Source: Hymenopellis radicata
Taxonomy: Eukaryota; Basidiomycota; Agaricomycetes; Agaricales; Physalacriaceae
Assembly: GCA_015501595.1 (NCBI GenBank)
Contig: JADNRX010000023.1
Coordinates: 62,001 to 126,000, forward strand
Reading direction: 5' to 3'
DNA: 64,000 bases
Both the position numbers and the translations under genes were made by a program. Positions 22,984-36,200 of this stretch are shown in pieces; the stretch's first letter is position 1, and each line of letters starts with the position of its first letter. The notes under the pieces are model-generated. The model saw nothing but the letters and a program-made list of their open reading frames with translations. It searched no databases and was not told the origin of the DNA.

Positions 22984-25063
22984 ATGTCGGAAACCATTTC
23001 GGTTGGTATCGTGGGCGCTGGCATCTCCGGCCTTGCCTCGGCATATCATCTCCTCAAAACAGCCAAACGTACTGGCAAGTCGGTGAAGGTCGTTCTGTAT
23101 GATAAGAACCCAAAACCGGGCGGTACATGGTCGAGCGCGAGGTGCGGTTGGAGTTGGTTTAATTCAGTCGAGCTCCACATTGACTAGAGTGTGCAGCGTT
23201 TACGACGGCCTGATCACCAACAACGCATGGACACAAATGTTGCTGGACGACGACGGTGAAGCGGAGAGAATGTTCCTCGAGGATCCCGGCGTCGGTGCTG
23301 GGCCTGGTGGGTTCCGTAAGCCGCCTTTTATCTCCTCGAGACGCGTAAGCTGACCGTTCGTAGGTGCAACTGTATGTTCCGCTTGCGCATATATGCTGTA
23401 TACGCCACTCAACGTCACTGCAGGGCACGGGGATGATCCACGTCATGAACCATGCCGCGCGTCAAGTCAAGGCGCTCGGCGGCGACCTACGAAGTTCAAC
23501 GACGGTCATCTCGGCGACGCAGTCTGATGGTCCTGGAAGCCGATGGATCGTGATCTCGAAACCAAAAGCTTCTGCCGCCGTCACGCACGCCTATGATAAA
23601 CTTGTCGTCTGTACGGGTTCGTTCTCTTCGCCTGTCGTGCCCACTTTTGCCGCCCCTTTTCTCGTCCCAGATGAGATACCCATCGACGATCCTCTGAGGC
23701 CCTTTGCTATTCATACAGCGCGTTTGTCGGACCCTACAGTTCAGACGGCCTTATACTCAAGACAACGCGAAATTGTTGTCGTAGGCGCGTCAAAATCTGC
23801 ATTAGATGCCGCAGAGAGACTTGCTTTGGTGGGTCTCTTCCTCCTGTCCGCAGTATTCAGTAACTGAGCTAGTTAGAACGGTTATCGCGTCACGCTTATA
23901 CTTCGGAATCCCCCATATCTCGCTCCTCCCGCTGCGAGGGATTCCAAGACGGGAGCACCGGCAAGTGCTGCTGGGGCTGTCGGTACAAGGGTACGCCGCG
24001 TCGCGTCTCTCACATCGCACACTGCTAACTACTTCAAAAAGCTCAAGACATCTCATACCCCTTACTTCAAGGATCCAGTCACTGGATTACGCTCTACTGG
24101 AAACTGGATTTCTTCCCTTTTCCGTACTCTTCTTCATACGACATGGCTAGGCGCGTTCATTCATCGACACCTCATTGCCTCGTCTACGAATGTCTTCGCT
24201 ACATGGGGTGGTTGGGACTCACCTCTCACATGTGATATGAGACCTGACGTTGACTTGATGTGGTCTGAGTCGTGCGTATTGTGCTGCTGGTCTCGTTCCG
24301 CATGTATTCAGCAATCTTCACCCCAGATCGATGTTCCCTGGCCCAGAATCTTTACCGTCACTCATTCAAGGCGGCAAAATACAACTTGTCAAGGGAACAG
24401 TCATTGACATGGAAAAGTCACCTGCTCTCGATGAGAAAGGAGATAGCTTCAGACTTAGCATCCGCTTGGAGGATGATAAGACGGTCACAGAAAGGGTCGC
24501 CCAGGCAGTAATCTTTGGAACGGGCTGGAACACTGGTGCATACCCCTTCTTTTCTCCTGCTCTCGTTGAAGAACTTGGTCTTCCTATCTCGTACACTGAC
24601 GAGATACCTGAGCGGGAAACCGGGTTTGTGGATCTGGATGCCCAGTCATTAAAACAGCTATTACGAGATCAGAAAACATTGGCCAAGCCGCCTTTGCAAT
24701 GGGACAAGCCCAACTACAGTGCTCGCCAGGCTGGCCGGACGCCCGTACAGATTGCGCCTTACCGTCTGTACCGTCTCATGGTTCCGCTCCCCCACCTGGA
24801 GTATCGTGACATTGTATTCCCCGGTGTTCCAACCTCCAAGGCCAATAACGTTGTCTTCATGGTTCAGGCTCATTGGTACGTACTCTCGTTCATTCGCTAG
24901 CAAGTGGTAACGGTCGAAACACTCAAGGGTTGCGGATTACTTTCTGAACACGCTTCCGACACCTCTTCCATCTTTGGCGGTCGCCAAGACAGAAATTTCC
25001 CTTCATTCGGTTTGGTCACGGAGGCTGTTCGGACCTGGTTCGTTGATTGACTTCGAGGTCTAG
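22984..25063 (+). CDS. FMO-type flavin monooxygenase
   Basis: FAD- and NADPH-dependent monooxygenase of the dimethylaniline/N-hydroxylating type; substrate unknown. Start MSETISVGIVGAGISGLASA carries the FAD GxGxxG motif, followed by VVLYDKNPKPGGTW. An intron of about 58 bp then leads into VYDGLITNNAWTQMLLDDD. The second nucleotide site is IVVVGASKSALDAAERLA. After an intron near 23828-23873 the frame reads RVTLILRNPPYLAPPAARD onward. AVIFGTGWNTGAYPFFSPA is the FATGY-like motif before the C-terminal part, which ends ...SRRLFGPGSLIDFEV, stop 25061-25063. The stretch about 23300-23430 is not resolved; a splice or an indel there is uncertain. An extra C-terminal exon downstream cannot be excluded. 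Confidence 0.78.
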
Positions 25064-28000
25064 ATTCCTGTTGTGCTTAGACTTTTTCTTTCACTAAGCG
25101 CATGGGAAGATGGGCCAATGGATTGGTGCCCTCTGGATAGAGTATTCTGGGCGACTGTGTGTTGGTATGCCTTTCCGAAGCCCATGTATGATGTACAGCT
25201 GACATTGCGATAGATATGGGTGTGCCAGCTGACGGTATGGGTTTGACGGGTGTTGTTGACAGTCGCACATACGGTCTCGAAGAGAAGAGGGCGAGACGCG
25301 ATGCAGCGAGAAGGCTAAACGTTTGAGGGTGTTCTTTACTCACATCGCGATGACTGCTCTTCGCGATGCATGTTGCTTCTTGATCGACGTCTCTGGGTTT
25401 GTTTCTTGGTTCGGACTAATCCGGTTTTCCCATGCCAAGCGGATGTGGAGAAATCATGGGCGCCACAGTAATGGTAATGGCAATAGAATGGCCCCGTTTA
25501 CATGTATCGCTTGGCCAACATGTGTCGGCCGGTGTTTCTCAGTCTAAGACTCCAAGACGGCAACTGGCTCTTGAGAAGCTGATTCCGGTATCATTGCGGT
25601 TCGGTTACTCATGGTCCAGGTCTATCTTACGCGACTTGTTCTTGGACTCTTCTCCCGGAGCCTCTTGGAAGCAGCCACTGGGATTCGTCTTCACACCCTA
25701 ATACTCATTGAGTTTGATATGCCCCTTCAGACGCGGCGACCCGGGTTGAACGCGGTAAGAGCAGACCTGGAGCAAACCTTGATCGCGAAGATCTTTTTGG
25801 TGATAACAGCATCTTGTCATTCAATTGGATCTCTGGGCTCGTGCTGTCCAATTGTTCGGAGGCCTTTCTTTTCGGATTGCGCCTCATGTCAAGGTACTAC
25901 ATAAGTGTGTATTTATGGCTTGGCTCTAGAGTTGGTCTGGTTGGAATATGCCTCAAATGATGCGGTTCGGCCGGTCTTTGCGAAGGGAGTTACGCGAATT
26001 AGAGTAAGTGATTGAAGCGGAGCTCGTTCTGGTTCTATCTCAGCTGCATTCCTCTGACTCGCCTCGATTTGGAAGACAGTGACTTGGGTTCAATTCAACA
26101 AGGGAGGGGAGTCGTACCAAGCAATTCGTTGATGCACTCCGATCTAGAAACGCGAGCTCTCAGCTCAATGCCTTGTTACATCATGGTTGGGACACTGTGC
26201 GCCAGCTTACTGCTGGAGTGCAGACTCGAACTGATGATTATTTAGTGCTATTAGCTATCCGCCAACATGTAAGCTCAGGCTAGGTATACATACCGCGTAC
26301 AAGCTTTCAAATTCGCAAGCCCCGAGACAATGCGCTGAATGAATTTGACCATGTCGAAAGGAACGATGTTTATGGGCCCTCGTGTCCTTGAGAGTTAATC
26401 GTGTCGTTGAGAGTTAGTTATGGCGTACAAGAGACTGAAGTCGTACGAATGTGTAACGAGTCGTAGCATTGTCAGGCGGTAATTCAAGTTTCCCGGTGGC
26501 GCTGAGCCTAATCTGAATGATGGCAAGGAAAATATTGGGCAATGACTGTGTATCGAGCACAGTCGCTCACATGCTGAAGAGTTTACCTAGATAGGACAAG
26601 TATTCAGTCAGTTGCACAGAGGAGGTAAGTATAAGTGCGATGATTATCGATTAATGCCACTAGCCTGTCGTAAGTCCGTTCTATCGATTTTCTCAAGGTG
26701 TGAGTGTAAACATAGACGAAAACCGAGGAAGCTCTCACTTGATGTGGCCAATGAGGTCAGATGGATTGGAAAACGGGATAACGCTCTCCGATGACCATTG
26801 ACGGAGGAACGATTTCTCAAGAAGGGTAAACATAGCCTGATAACCTCCTGAGATTGTTCCTGCTGGACTTGAGCGCAGTCAGGCCGGCTAAGGAGAGGCT
26901 TGCACGCGTACCTGGTCGGTATACCCCCACTCGTTACGGTTAGATGTACTCTGCATAGCTAGTGGGCGTTAACGCCCACCAATGTATTCGCCGGTAGTTG
27001 GATTCTCGTTATATCTGGATACGAGAGTGTCTGTTTACCTATCTTACTCAGCTCCGAGAACGCGTCGCGTATTATTCTGGGTGGTCTACATCTGATGTCA
27101 GTTTTAATTATAGACAACATTACTCGGACTTCGTCAGCTGGTACTGAACACCGAGGTTCTTACGAGCAGGCTATCACGTCTGTGGAACCGGGCACGGATC
27201 GAACGGTCTAGTGAGAAAGTCAGTCTAAACACGCGACAGCTCTGAGCCGAGCAGGATGCGATTCAGACCTCGAATCACGCGTCAGTTGGCGTTGAATGGT
27301 GACCCACACCAGACCCAGACCGTGTTACTCATAACGCATTGGGGGTGGTGTGGTAATGAGCAAACCACGGTGCCAAGTCAAGGCAACACATCGGTGACAT
27401 ACCGATCATGATAGTCGTGGGGCCCGTTCCGATGTACGCCAAGACATAACAAGCGAAGACTTTGCGAAGCCATGTCCTGTTCTGTATGTAAGCGCGGGTG
27501 TGAGAACATCCAACCGCCAACAGTTCTGCTTCTGGAAGCGCTTCCAGAGGCACTGTCAGAAGCAACCAAGAAGCAACCGGGAAGCAGCCAAGAACCGACC
27601 GTGATGGACCAAAATGGTCCAAGGCGGGCTCGGCTAAACTATCTTTCAGTACGCGTAGGCTAGTAGCTGGGGCACTAGGAACTTGTCAATGTACGCGCCG
27701 TGGCTTCAAACGTAGACGTGATAATTTTGCTTCCCTTAACACACACATACTGTATGTATATCGCCCACCTCCCTCACGCTCAGCGCTCAGCAATGAGCAG
27801 GTGCCTCTGAATCATTGAGGCGACTCTCCGTGAACAGGTTGTCTGTAATCACATCGGTACCGTGCTTCTAGTTTCCCAGTTGGACAGAAGCATCTACAGA
27901 AGCAACCGAAAGGCAATGCCCCTGAGGTGCTTCCCAGTTGCTTCCAGCTCGGGCCATAATCTGTGCTCAACGGTCCACTTTGCCTCCAGAGATGCCTCTG

Positions 28001-28706
28001 GAAGCAGAAGCACCACCGGTCAGATATTGACGCGGGTGTATTGGATGGTCCGCGAAAGCTTTGGGAGCAGCCAATCGGCCATGATCGGACTCGCTCCAGC
28101 ATCATCATGGGTTTTGTTTCGAGGGACAGGCTACCAAACTTTTATGTTGGGCATCGGGAGATCTGCCAGTTTCCGTAGACGCCAAGACGAATCGGAAGAG
28201 GAAGCTGTGCGTTGAGAAAGTGATGTCAAAGCCACGTGCGGATGCTTCACGACAGATTGGTGAATTCAAAGTGAGTGAAGTAACCATGTCGCGCTATCTT
28301 GAGCCGAATATGATACTAATGAAGTCGCAGAAGAAGGATGGGCGAGTTGGCGAGAGCGATCTTCAAGATAATTCTGGCGTATCGGTAAGCGGGTACGCAG
28401 CAGTAAAACACATATGCGCAGGAATTACTTTGCGAGATATGTTAGATGAGCTATTGATTCGCGGCCAGGCGAGTCAGCAGGTGGTGAGAAAGGGTGAATT
28501 TTAGATGGCGAGAGAGAGGCTGTTCGAGTTTGACACGGAATATAAGAGCTAGTGGAGGCGTTTGCGTATTTCGACAGGGTTTGACGAGATGAGGGGTGGT
28601 TGAGTGATGTGGGTGACCGTATGGACCCGGGGCGGGAGATGGACGGTCTATTGAAGAGACCGGCAAGGCAAGTTTTAACGTTACGCGTGAATATTAACCT
28701 AATAAT
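25064..28706. other. Gene-poor region
   Basis: About 3.6 kb without a gene I can support. Open frames are short (under 120 codons), lack recognisable motifs and do not splice into longer products. The 27.5-28.1 kb part is rich in GAAGC/GCTTC words, with a perfect 18-bp palindrome at 27531-27548 and repeated AGAAGCAACC words (about 27561, 27572 and 27898). It could be old repeat or transposon debris. No terminal repeats or transposase motif were found. Confidence 0.4.
27531..27548. repeat. Perfect 18-bp palindrome
   Basis: TCTGGAAGCGCTTCCAGA is its own reverse complement. It sits in a non-coding zone rich in GAAGC words. It could be a hairpin or dimeric protein-binding site, or simply part of old repeat debris. 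Confidence 0.6.
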
Positions 28707-28810
28707 GCCAAGGCCGGCAGCAGAGCCAAACAGAGTAGTTGTCCGGCACACAGCCACCCTTCCAAGACCATCAGCCCAGCGATCGTGCCTTTTCCCTTGG
28801 CATGCTTGGC
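28707..28810. promoter_or_regulatory. Three PacC-type sites upstream of the PacC gene
   Basis: The PacC consensus known from Aspergillus is GCCARG. GCCAAG occurs at 28707-28712 on the plus strand, and its complement CTTGGC at 28796-28801 and 28805-28810. All lie within about 130 bp of the PacC start codon. This would fit autoregulation, which is an inference from the clustering. Confidence 0.5.
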
Positions 28811-28833
28811 CAGTCCGAGCGAGCGTTAAAAGT

Positions 28834-30750
28834 ATGGCCAACCCCATCCTACCTCATTTTCTGCACCCTCACATCATGTCGCCCCTTCCGCCGTCTCCCG
28901 TTTCCACGACTTCTCCCGCCCCCGACGCCGACGCCCCGTCTCACCGATGTCTTTGGGAGGACTGTACGCAGTCCTTTTCTGACCCAGAGGTCCTCTACAA
29001 CCATCTCTGCAACGACCACATCGGCCGCAAGAGCACCAACAATCTCTGCCTCACCTGCAAATGGAAAGACTGCGGCACCTCCTGTGCCAAGCGTGACCAC
29101 ATTACTAGCCATCTGAGGGGTACGTCGCCTGTCTCTCTCGCTGTCGCTGCCGTCTAACATTGCTCCAGTCCATACACCACTCAAGCCCCATGCTTGCGAG
29201 GTCGGCTTCCATCGGTATACCATTGCTACATTGAGCTAACCCGTTACCAGATCTGCCAAAAGTCGTTCAAGCGGCCGCAGGATCTTAAGAAACATGAAAA
29301 GATTCATACTGAAGAGCACCATGCCCAACATAAGCATTCCAAAGCTATCACCGTTGTCGATCCCGCGTATGTCACTCGTGTACGTGGTGAAGAGCAGAAG
29401 AGGGGCCCCATCAAGGTCCCTCGCTCGACTTCACATTCCTCGTCCTCCACCTCGGACGGTAAGTCACTTTCTCCCCTTTACTTTCCCCCCATCTAATGCG
29501 CAGCAGCCTCTCACTTTGGATTGCTCCCCACTCCTTCTCCGGAGCTCCCCATCAAGTAGTGCATCATCCTTCTCCCCGGAAGAGTTGCTGCTGCATCAAC
29601 AGCTTCCCTCATGGGAAGTTCTCCGAACCGACGATGTTCCAGTTTCCGCCGGATCAAAGCGCTCTCATGATTACAGCGTCGACGATTTCTTTACCGACAT
29701 GAAGAAACGTCGTGTCAATCCCTCTTACGACAGCCGCATGGCTGAACGTCTCAATCATCTTGCGTACTCGTACCAGCAAAATCCCGCAAACTTTAATCCT
29801 CGATCCGTCTCACTGGATATACGCACTCCAGAAGAGCTCGCCGCTGTCAACGAGTTTCTCGTAACTCTCGGGCGAAATGTAGCTGTCCGACCAACCGGTC
29901 ATGCCGCTCCTCCCACAACTTCATTCCCTCCTGACTACTTTGATCCTGTTGGTCTCTCCCAACTCGGTCTTGCCGGTATGCCTGGCATGCCCAATGGGCC
30001 TACTCATTTCTCTCCAGAATCCGCTCCATTCCCTCATTCTCCATCCCAGCAATTCAACACTGGAGTGTATCCTCCGAGGTATGGCAATGGTGCTTCCATG
30101 TACCCGTCACCTCCAGACGTCTATCCTGCTCCCGAATTTACGCACGCACGTCGCTCGTCTGTGCCCACCCACAAATTCATGTCCGGTCCGGGCGGCTATC
30201 CGCCTCATTACCATCATGCGCCGGATTCTCCTCACTCTACGACACCACCTCTCGATTCCTTTGATTACATTCGTGCTTCCCGCGGTCCTCCTCCGGCTGC
30301 AACAATATCGCCGGTCGAGTACATGAACAAGGCCATGCGCCAATGGTACCGCTGAAAAGCGTACCTGGTTCTCCTCCAGCCGAGAAGAAGAGTGATTCTC
30401 GACCCGTTTCGCCAACCCCCACGGAGGAATCGTCAAGTCTCTATCCACTTCTCACTAATGGTGACGCCCAGTACAAGCTGCCGCCGCTTATACGGAGTTC
30501 GCCCAGTCCACCGCCAAAGGGCAGTGACAAGAAGACTCTTCCTGGCATTCATGAGCTCGCGTCGGATATTGGGAGGATCGAGCTTGCGCCGAAGAGCGAC
30601 GAGGAGCGCCACGCGGAGCTTATCCGCGATTTGTTGGTAGGCATTAACCAGGACTTTAAACGGCGGTATGGTACGCCCAAACCTAAACCGCTCGCACGCA
30701 AGGTGTTGGATAGGGTTGAAACCCCCGATGTCGAGATGGTTGCTGTCTGA
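28834..30750 (+). CDS. PACC: PacC/Rim101 pH-response transcription factor (frame interrupted)
   Basis: C2H2 zinc-finger regulator that controls the response to alkaline pH after proteolytic activation by the Pal/Rim pathway. Exon 1 is 28834-29119, exon 2 29169-29200, exon 3 from 29251. Three fingers are clear: CLWEDC...YNHLCNDH, then [19 protein letters not shown], then [19 protein letters not shown]. They run into [17 protein letters not shown], a PacC hallmark. A further intron starts at about 29460. The join to the downstream Pro/Ser-rich part ([20 protein letters not shown] and on) is not clean between 29520 and 29590. A second break at about 30337 (one missing base) is needed to reach the end ...[12 protein letters not shown] at 30750. 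The start could instead be the ATG at 28876. Confidence 0.85.
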
Positions 30751-33242
30751 TTCCTTTTTTTTTAAGGACGCTTTTGTACTTGTGTACTCTACTCTTTCTC
30801 CCCTCTACCTTAGTGGAATCATTGTTATACAATACTGAACTGGAATCCAAGTTTATTTGGTCCGGGTAACCAGTGTCCATAAGCGTACACAAGTGTTCTT
30901 CTTAATTTGGCTTGGCGGTGAGAACAGTGATCTTGTCCGATAATCTGGGCTATGAGGCTCCGTGTCCTTGTCGGGCTAAGCAAATTTTAGTGAACAGTCC
31001 GCTCGCTAGGCCGTTCTAACACCATGGAATACTGTTGGGACTCCTATTCACTGCTTTGGAGCGCTATCTGGAAGGCTTGGCGTCGAACGGTGAGTGATGC
31101 GCATTGAATCATGATGCATGAGGCATCATCGTACTTCAATTCAAGATCCAGAAAATTGTTCGGTATGTGAGTCTTCACATATTGTGCGGCCCTGGCTCGG
31201 TCTTCTCGCCCGCATAACTCAGTTTGTAGATATTCATTACACGGTAAGATGTACATCTCGTCGGCTGACTGGTTCGAGATGCCACTTACTGCCTGTAAAT
31301 TTTAATGGAGTGCCGTCGGGCGCCCTTTCAGTCGTACAAGGTGTGTTTTAGTGTGTTGAACGACGAACTATATTGAGAGGCCTCGTTATCGGATCCCTTC
31401 GACCTGTGGGAGCGCGTCGATATCCAGCGGATTCACTGGGGTTCATGTTCGCTATTCCTACTTTTGGGCAGCGAATAGAATAGTTTACAGAGAATCCGGT
31501 TCCGTAGGACATCGAAAATCCAGGACAAGGACTCAGCGGCGATAATTTCCACAGCGACGCGCAACTAGAGCGTGAGTGTAGCATATGCTTATGGACGTTT
31601 AATGAATACTACTAATAGACCAACAGCTTCCAGGAATCCGCATAGACGGCCCGCGCGGCGGAGCATTTTTGAACCCTGGTGCAAGGTTGGGATGTTTTAG
31701 CCCACACTTTGTTATCGTATGCCCCATAGAGGTGCTGCTTCTCATACTAGTACGAGACGCGTCGGAGCAGAGTATTTCGCGGCGACCTTGCTGTGAGAGA
31801 CAGAACAGCATCGTTCCGACCTGAGAGCGGTACGAGGGGAATGGAAGACGCGATGACATCGTTTCTAGATGTTCTTGATAGAGGGTGGGTGAGAGCGCGC
31901 TTTGCCATCCAATACAGATCGAATGCTTAAAGATGACGACCACCGATGGAAACGGGACTTTAAGCTTCCCCACGGGGTTTCGATTTCAACGCCGGCTACG
32001 TGCATGTCTTCCGGCGTAGCGCTGAAGCCGCAGGATGCAGATTGTAGGACCTAATTACTTATTTATCGTCGTCGAATTCGACCTGAATCAGGTCACACAT
32101 TCGTAATATCAGGTCTCGAGGCACTCCCTCCCTGTCGACTTGTTCACGCAACGTCCGTGCTGGAATCGGGCCTCTCTACCGAGGTTCTCCCCACCAAACT
32201 ATGTTCGGCGGAGTCAGGCCTTAGTAAGGTTGAATGAGAGCTATGAGAACTGCTCACACGCAGAATTGAGATGCATCCGTTGATACCTCTATGGGTACAA
32301 ATTCGTTCCCTCCCAGTCCTTCAGATCCTTTCTCGTCGTTCTCCGTCGAAAAACTACCTTCCAGATGTCTCGAAGTTGCATGGTACTTAGTAACTGCTGA
32401 AACTTTTTTCATGATGGTGAGTTAGTTATAAGTACGTTATCAGTCAGCTTCACGTACCATGCAAGAACGTTCCCTGGGCTCCTTCCTTCCGGACAACAGA
32501 ACGCCTAGCCCCTCCGGCAGCGCAGTCTCCGTGCTCGTCATAAGATGCAGAACTTGAGTGATTAAAGAACTTGTACCACGTTATAGGAGATGCTGTCCTT
32601 CAATGTGAATGCTTACCAAGTCTCCGCAGTGAAGACCCACGAAAACAGGTCGTTTGCAGGATACAGATATAGATAGGCACTTCCTGAGAACGCGTTCAAC
32701 GCGTCATTAGCCGGTCAACAGCGTCATGTGACGGTGACTCCATGGCGTTGGCTCAAGCGCTTAAGCCCAGTCTTACTTACTCCGAAGAATGCAGTTACCT
32801 AGGATAACATCCGTTCTCCAGGCGCTTCTGAGGTAGCAGGACGCAGAACTATGATTCTGTAAAAACTCAAAAACCTGTAGTGTCCTTAGCTACACTGTAT
32901 ATGCAACATATCTCGTTCCTTCATTATCACCTTGAGAAAAAACACTTGCGGCTTTAGATCCAAGTCAGTCTCTCATCTCAGTGTTATTAAGGCCAGGCAG
33001 AGTGCCACTCTATTCCTCGTATGCCACAACGATTCAAGAAATCGAATAAACAAAGAAAATGTCGTCAACGAAAAAGCATACTAAATTTCCTGAAAGTAAT
33101 AAACGTCAAACAAAGCAAACAGCAGATTGTAAGTTACTAGAGTGTGAGAGTGAGTGAAACCAAGCGAATGTGACCAATATAGACGAGGGGTGGTATATGC
33201 ATGAATATATATATAAGAAAATGGAACGAACAATTAATAATG
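30751..33242. other. Gene-poor region between PacC and the Tea1-like gene
   Basis: About 2.5 kb. Short open frames only (for example 31044-31256, 31348-31584 and 31599-31973, minus); none has a motif I recognise. The region separates two genes whose 3' ends face each other, so both terminators lie here, but it is much longer than other intergenic gaps in the window. It may hold a decayed gene or a non-coding RNA; I see no direct evidence for either. Confidence 0.4.
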
Positions 33243-36200
33243 TCATGACCGTGGCGATCTCGTCCTTTCTGCTGCTTGAAGCAGACTCTGAGGGTCATGC
33301 TCGCTACGGCGATTGCTCATTGAACTTGCCAGCTGTCGCTGCCAGTCGTCGAGTTCGCTCGAAAGGTGTTCGAATGCTAGCGCATTCTCTGAACTGGAAG
33401 TGCTCGCCCTGCGTGCCGAAATGCCTGATATCGGTCGTGCCCCACCAAATGTCGGCTGGTCCACTTCCAGAAGGAGACCAATTTTATGTGACAACTGCTC
33501 GTTTTCCCGCCGAAGGGTGACGTTCTCGTTGCTGAGCTGCTCCAACATCGTTTCCTTCTGCCCTCCACGAGCGATCACCAATGAAGATTCAAGTCGTTCG
33601 ACATCGTGCTGTAGATCCTCTATCTGCGTTAGACGATCGTCAGACTCCCGTCGGGACGCGACGAGGTTGTCTCGCAGGACATCGAGCTCCTGCTCTAAGG
33701 AATCCAGGCGTGCGTGCAAGTCCTTATTCTCGTTATGTAGTCGTTGACTTTGTCTTTGAGTTTCAACGAGCTGAGTTCGCATCGCTTCAGCGCTTTCGTC
33801 CGGCGTTCCACGACCGTTAGCACGTAACCGCGGATCGACAGGAGACTTGCCGCGAATGGCGTCAAGTTCGGATTGCATAGCAGTATTGACGTTCTTCTGC
33901 TTAGTCAACTCGTCCTTCATTCGGCGCATCATTTTTTCTGTACCCCTGAACGCAGAAATTAGTACAAAGCTAAACGATGAATGATGATCACATACTTAAC
34001 GTAGTGAACAGCAACCTGATAGTCTTCCTCCATCTGAGCTTGACGAGTCTTATATGACTGCTCAACCTCTTCGAATCGCCTTTCGGCTGCGATAAGGCGA
34101 GCCTCTGAATCAAGGTCTTCCGCTTGGGCGGGGCTCGCGGTGAGTCGGGCTTGCTCGAGCTCCGAGGTGAGGTTGGCAATCATCCTCTCGGCCTCCCTTG
34201 TCCGTCGTACGGCTTGGTTGAGATCGCGCTCAGTGCTTTCGTATGCGGCGTTCCTCTCAGCAAGCTGGCGCTCCAGATCAGCAATTGCCGCAGCTGAGAC
34301 GGAACCACTTCTTGACTTCGATCTCGCGGGAAGCTCGTCGTCATCGACATCCACACCATTCTCTGCGAAGTAATTGCGCAACATGCCCAGGCGAACATGG
34401 GAGTCGGCGACTTCCTTTGTCTTTTCGCGAAGACCACTTTCCTTGTCTGAGACATCCTTCCGGAGCCGAACAGATTCGTTCATCGCGATTGAAAGCTGCG
34501 TGCGCAGAGCAGAGATCTGAGTGCGAAGGTGAACCTGTTCCGACTCGAAAGTCAATGCCCGTCGCCGCTCCTCGGATAATTGACGATGTGAGTCCTCAGC
34601 AGACTGATTGGCTTCCTGTAGCATATTTCGCAAGGATGCAGCCTCGTTCTCCATTGCCATGACCTTCTCAGCGTGCCCTCGAGTCAGTCTATCCTCCTCG
34701 CTCTTCATATCTCGATGTGAATCAAGGAGTTCTCCTAGACTGCCCGTCGTCAGTGCCCTGAACGCGTCCGCCTCCTCTCGTGATTTCGACCATGAATTCT
34801 CCACATCCCGAAGTCTCAACTGAGCAGTTTCAGCCTCAGCGTTCCGGGTCTCCAGTTCGCCGCGAAGCTCAGCCAAGTCGACTTCAAGAGTGTTGATCTG
34901 CTCTCGAGCATGCTGGTACTGAACATCCACTTCGGTTGCCCGCGAGGACGCTGTCTCCAGCGCACCACGCGTCTGATCGAGAGCCCGAATATGTTGGTCA
35001 CGTAGATGAAGCAGCTCGTCGACTTGGTCACGTAGGGCACCTTCATCCACCCGGCTCTGCTCTAATAATGAAGATTGCGACAATAATGTGTCCGAACGGT
35101 CCCGGAACTGCGTCTCCAGCGCGGCGTAGCGGCTCTGCAGATCTAGCAAACGCTGGTTTACGCGATTGTACGCTTCGCCGTCGTGTTCCGCGCTTTTAGT
35201 GGCATCGGCGGCGCGAGCCTCAGCCTGCTCGTAGAGAGTGGTCTGAACAGCTAGTGAATCTTGGAGTTCCGAGATCGTCTTCTCGTGTAAACGCTTCTCC
35301 GCCGCGAGGGTCGAGACATCGTTTTCCAGCTCAGACACTCGCTGTCTCTCCATTTGAACCAATTCAGACTCATTACCAGCTTCAAACGCAGCTAGTTTGG
35401 CGCGGTAGTAGGCTGCTTCTTGCGAAGCGCTGACTTTCATACGCTCAGCATCAGCGACATGCTCCGACGCACGTTGTGCTTGCTCGACGAGTGCCGTCTG
35501 ACAAAGGGGTTTATGAACCTGCTCACTACACAGGTAGATAGACAACGAACCTGCATGTGGGCTTTGAACTGCTTGAACTTCAGTAGTAACTCCGCGTTGG
35601 CTCCATCGACTCCATCAAGACTTGAATCTTCATAGCTGCCGTCCTTGTCCGCGTAGATGTATCCTGACCGCGAAGCCTTAACCAAAGCTTCCTTCATCCA
35701 TAGCATCTGCCTTCGCATTGACTCTAGATCACCCTCTCTCGCTTTTATCTCGCGAAGTAAATCACCGGTCACATTGCCGACAGAGCCTTGACGGGAAGCA
35801 GAATGATGATGGTATCCATTGACAGTAGGTGACGCCGCTGGAGAATAGAAACCATCGACTGGGGGTTTCGACCGATCGACCACAGGTGATGACCGACCAC
35901 CTAACCCATTCATCGACATTGAGACGCCCATCAGATTAGGCGCTTGAGAATCAGGACCATTAGTGGGAGAGATGGCCCGATTGGCGACGACGTTCGTGGG
36001 ACTCTTTGCGCGGGCTTGCAGGAGCTGTTGTTCTGGGGACATAGCTCGCTCACGGGTGAAGGAATCGTTACTTATGACGTCTTCGCCCTCATCATCTCGT
36101 CGTGGACGCATAGGCGCCTTTCCTTTGCCATTCGACATCGGCTGCGGCGCTGTAGAACCATTTACATTGGGACGGGCATTTGTCGGTGACATCGCACGAC

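Noticed and set aside
23099..23187. Possible 26-bp intron in the FMO-type gene (first AG after the GTGCGG donor)
   Set aside because: Too short for splicing in this genome; a later acceptor gives a 58-bp intron and a better protein.
27180..27215. Minus-strand GTTCGATCC resembling a tRNA T-loop
   Set aside because: Flanking bases do not pair into a T-stem and no matching D- or anticodon arm is present.
28220..28504. 95-codon plus-strand open frame before PacC
   Set aside because: No motif, no homology recognised and embedded in the gene-poor region.
33313..35199. Several plus-strand open frames over the coiled-coil part of the Tea1-like gene
   Set aside because: Shadow frames of a long minus-strand coiled-coil exon that has clear heptad-like composition.
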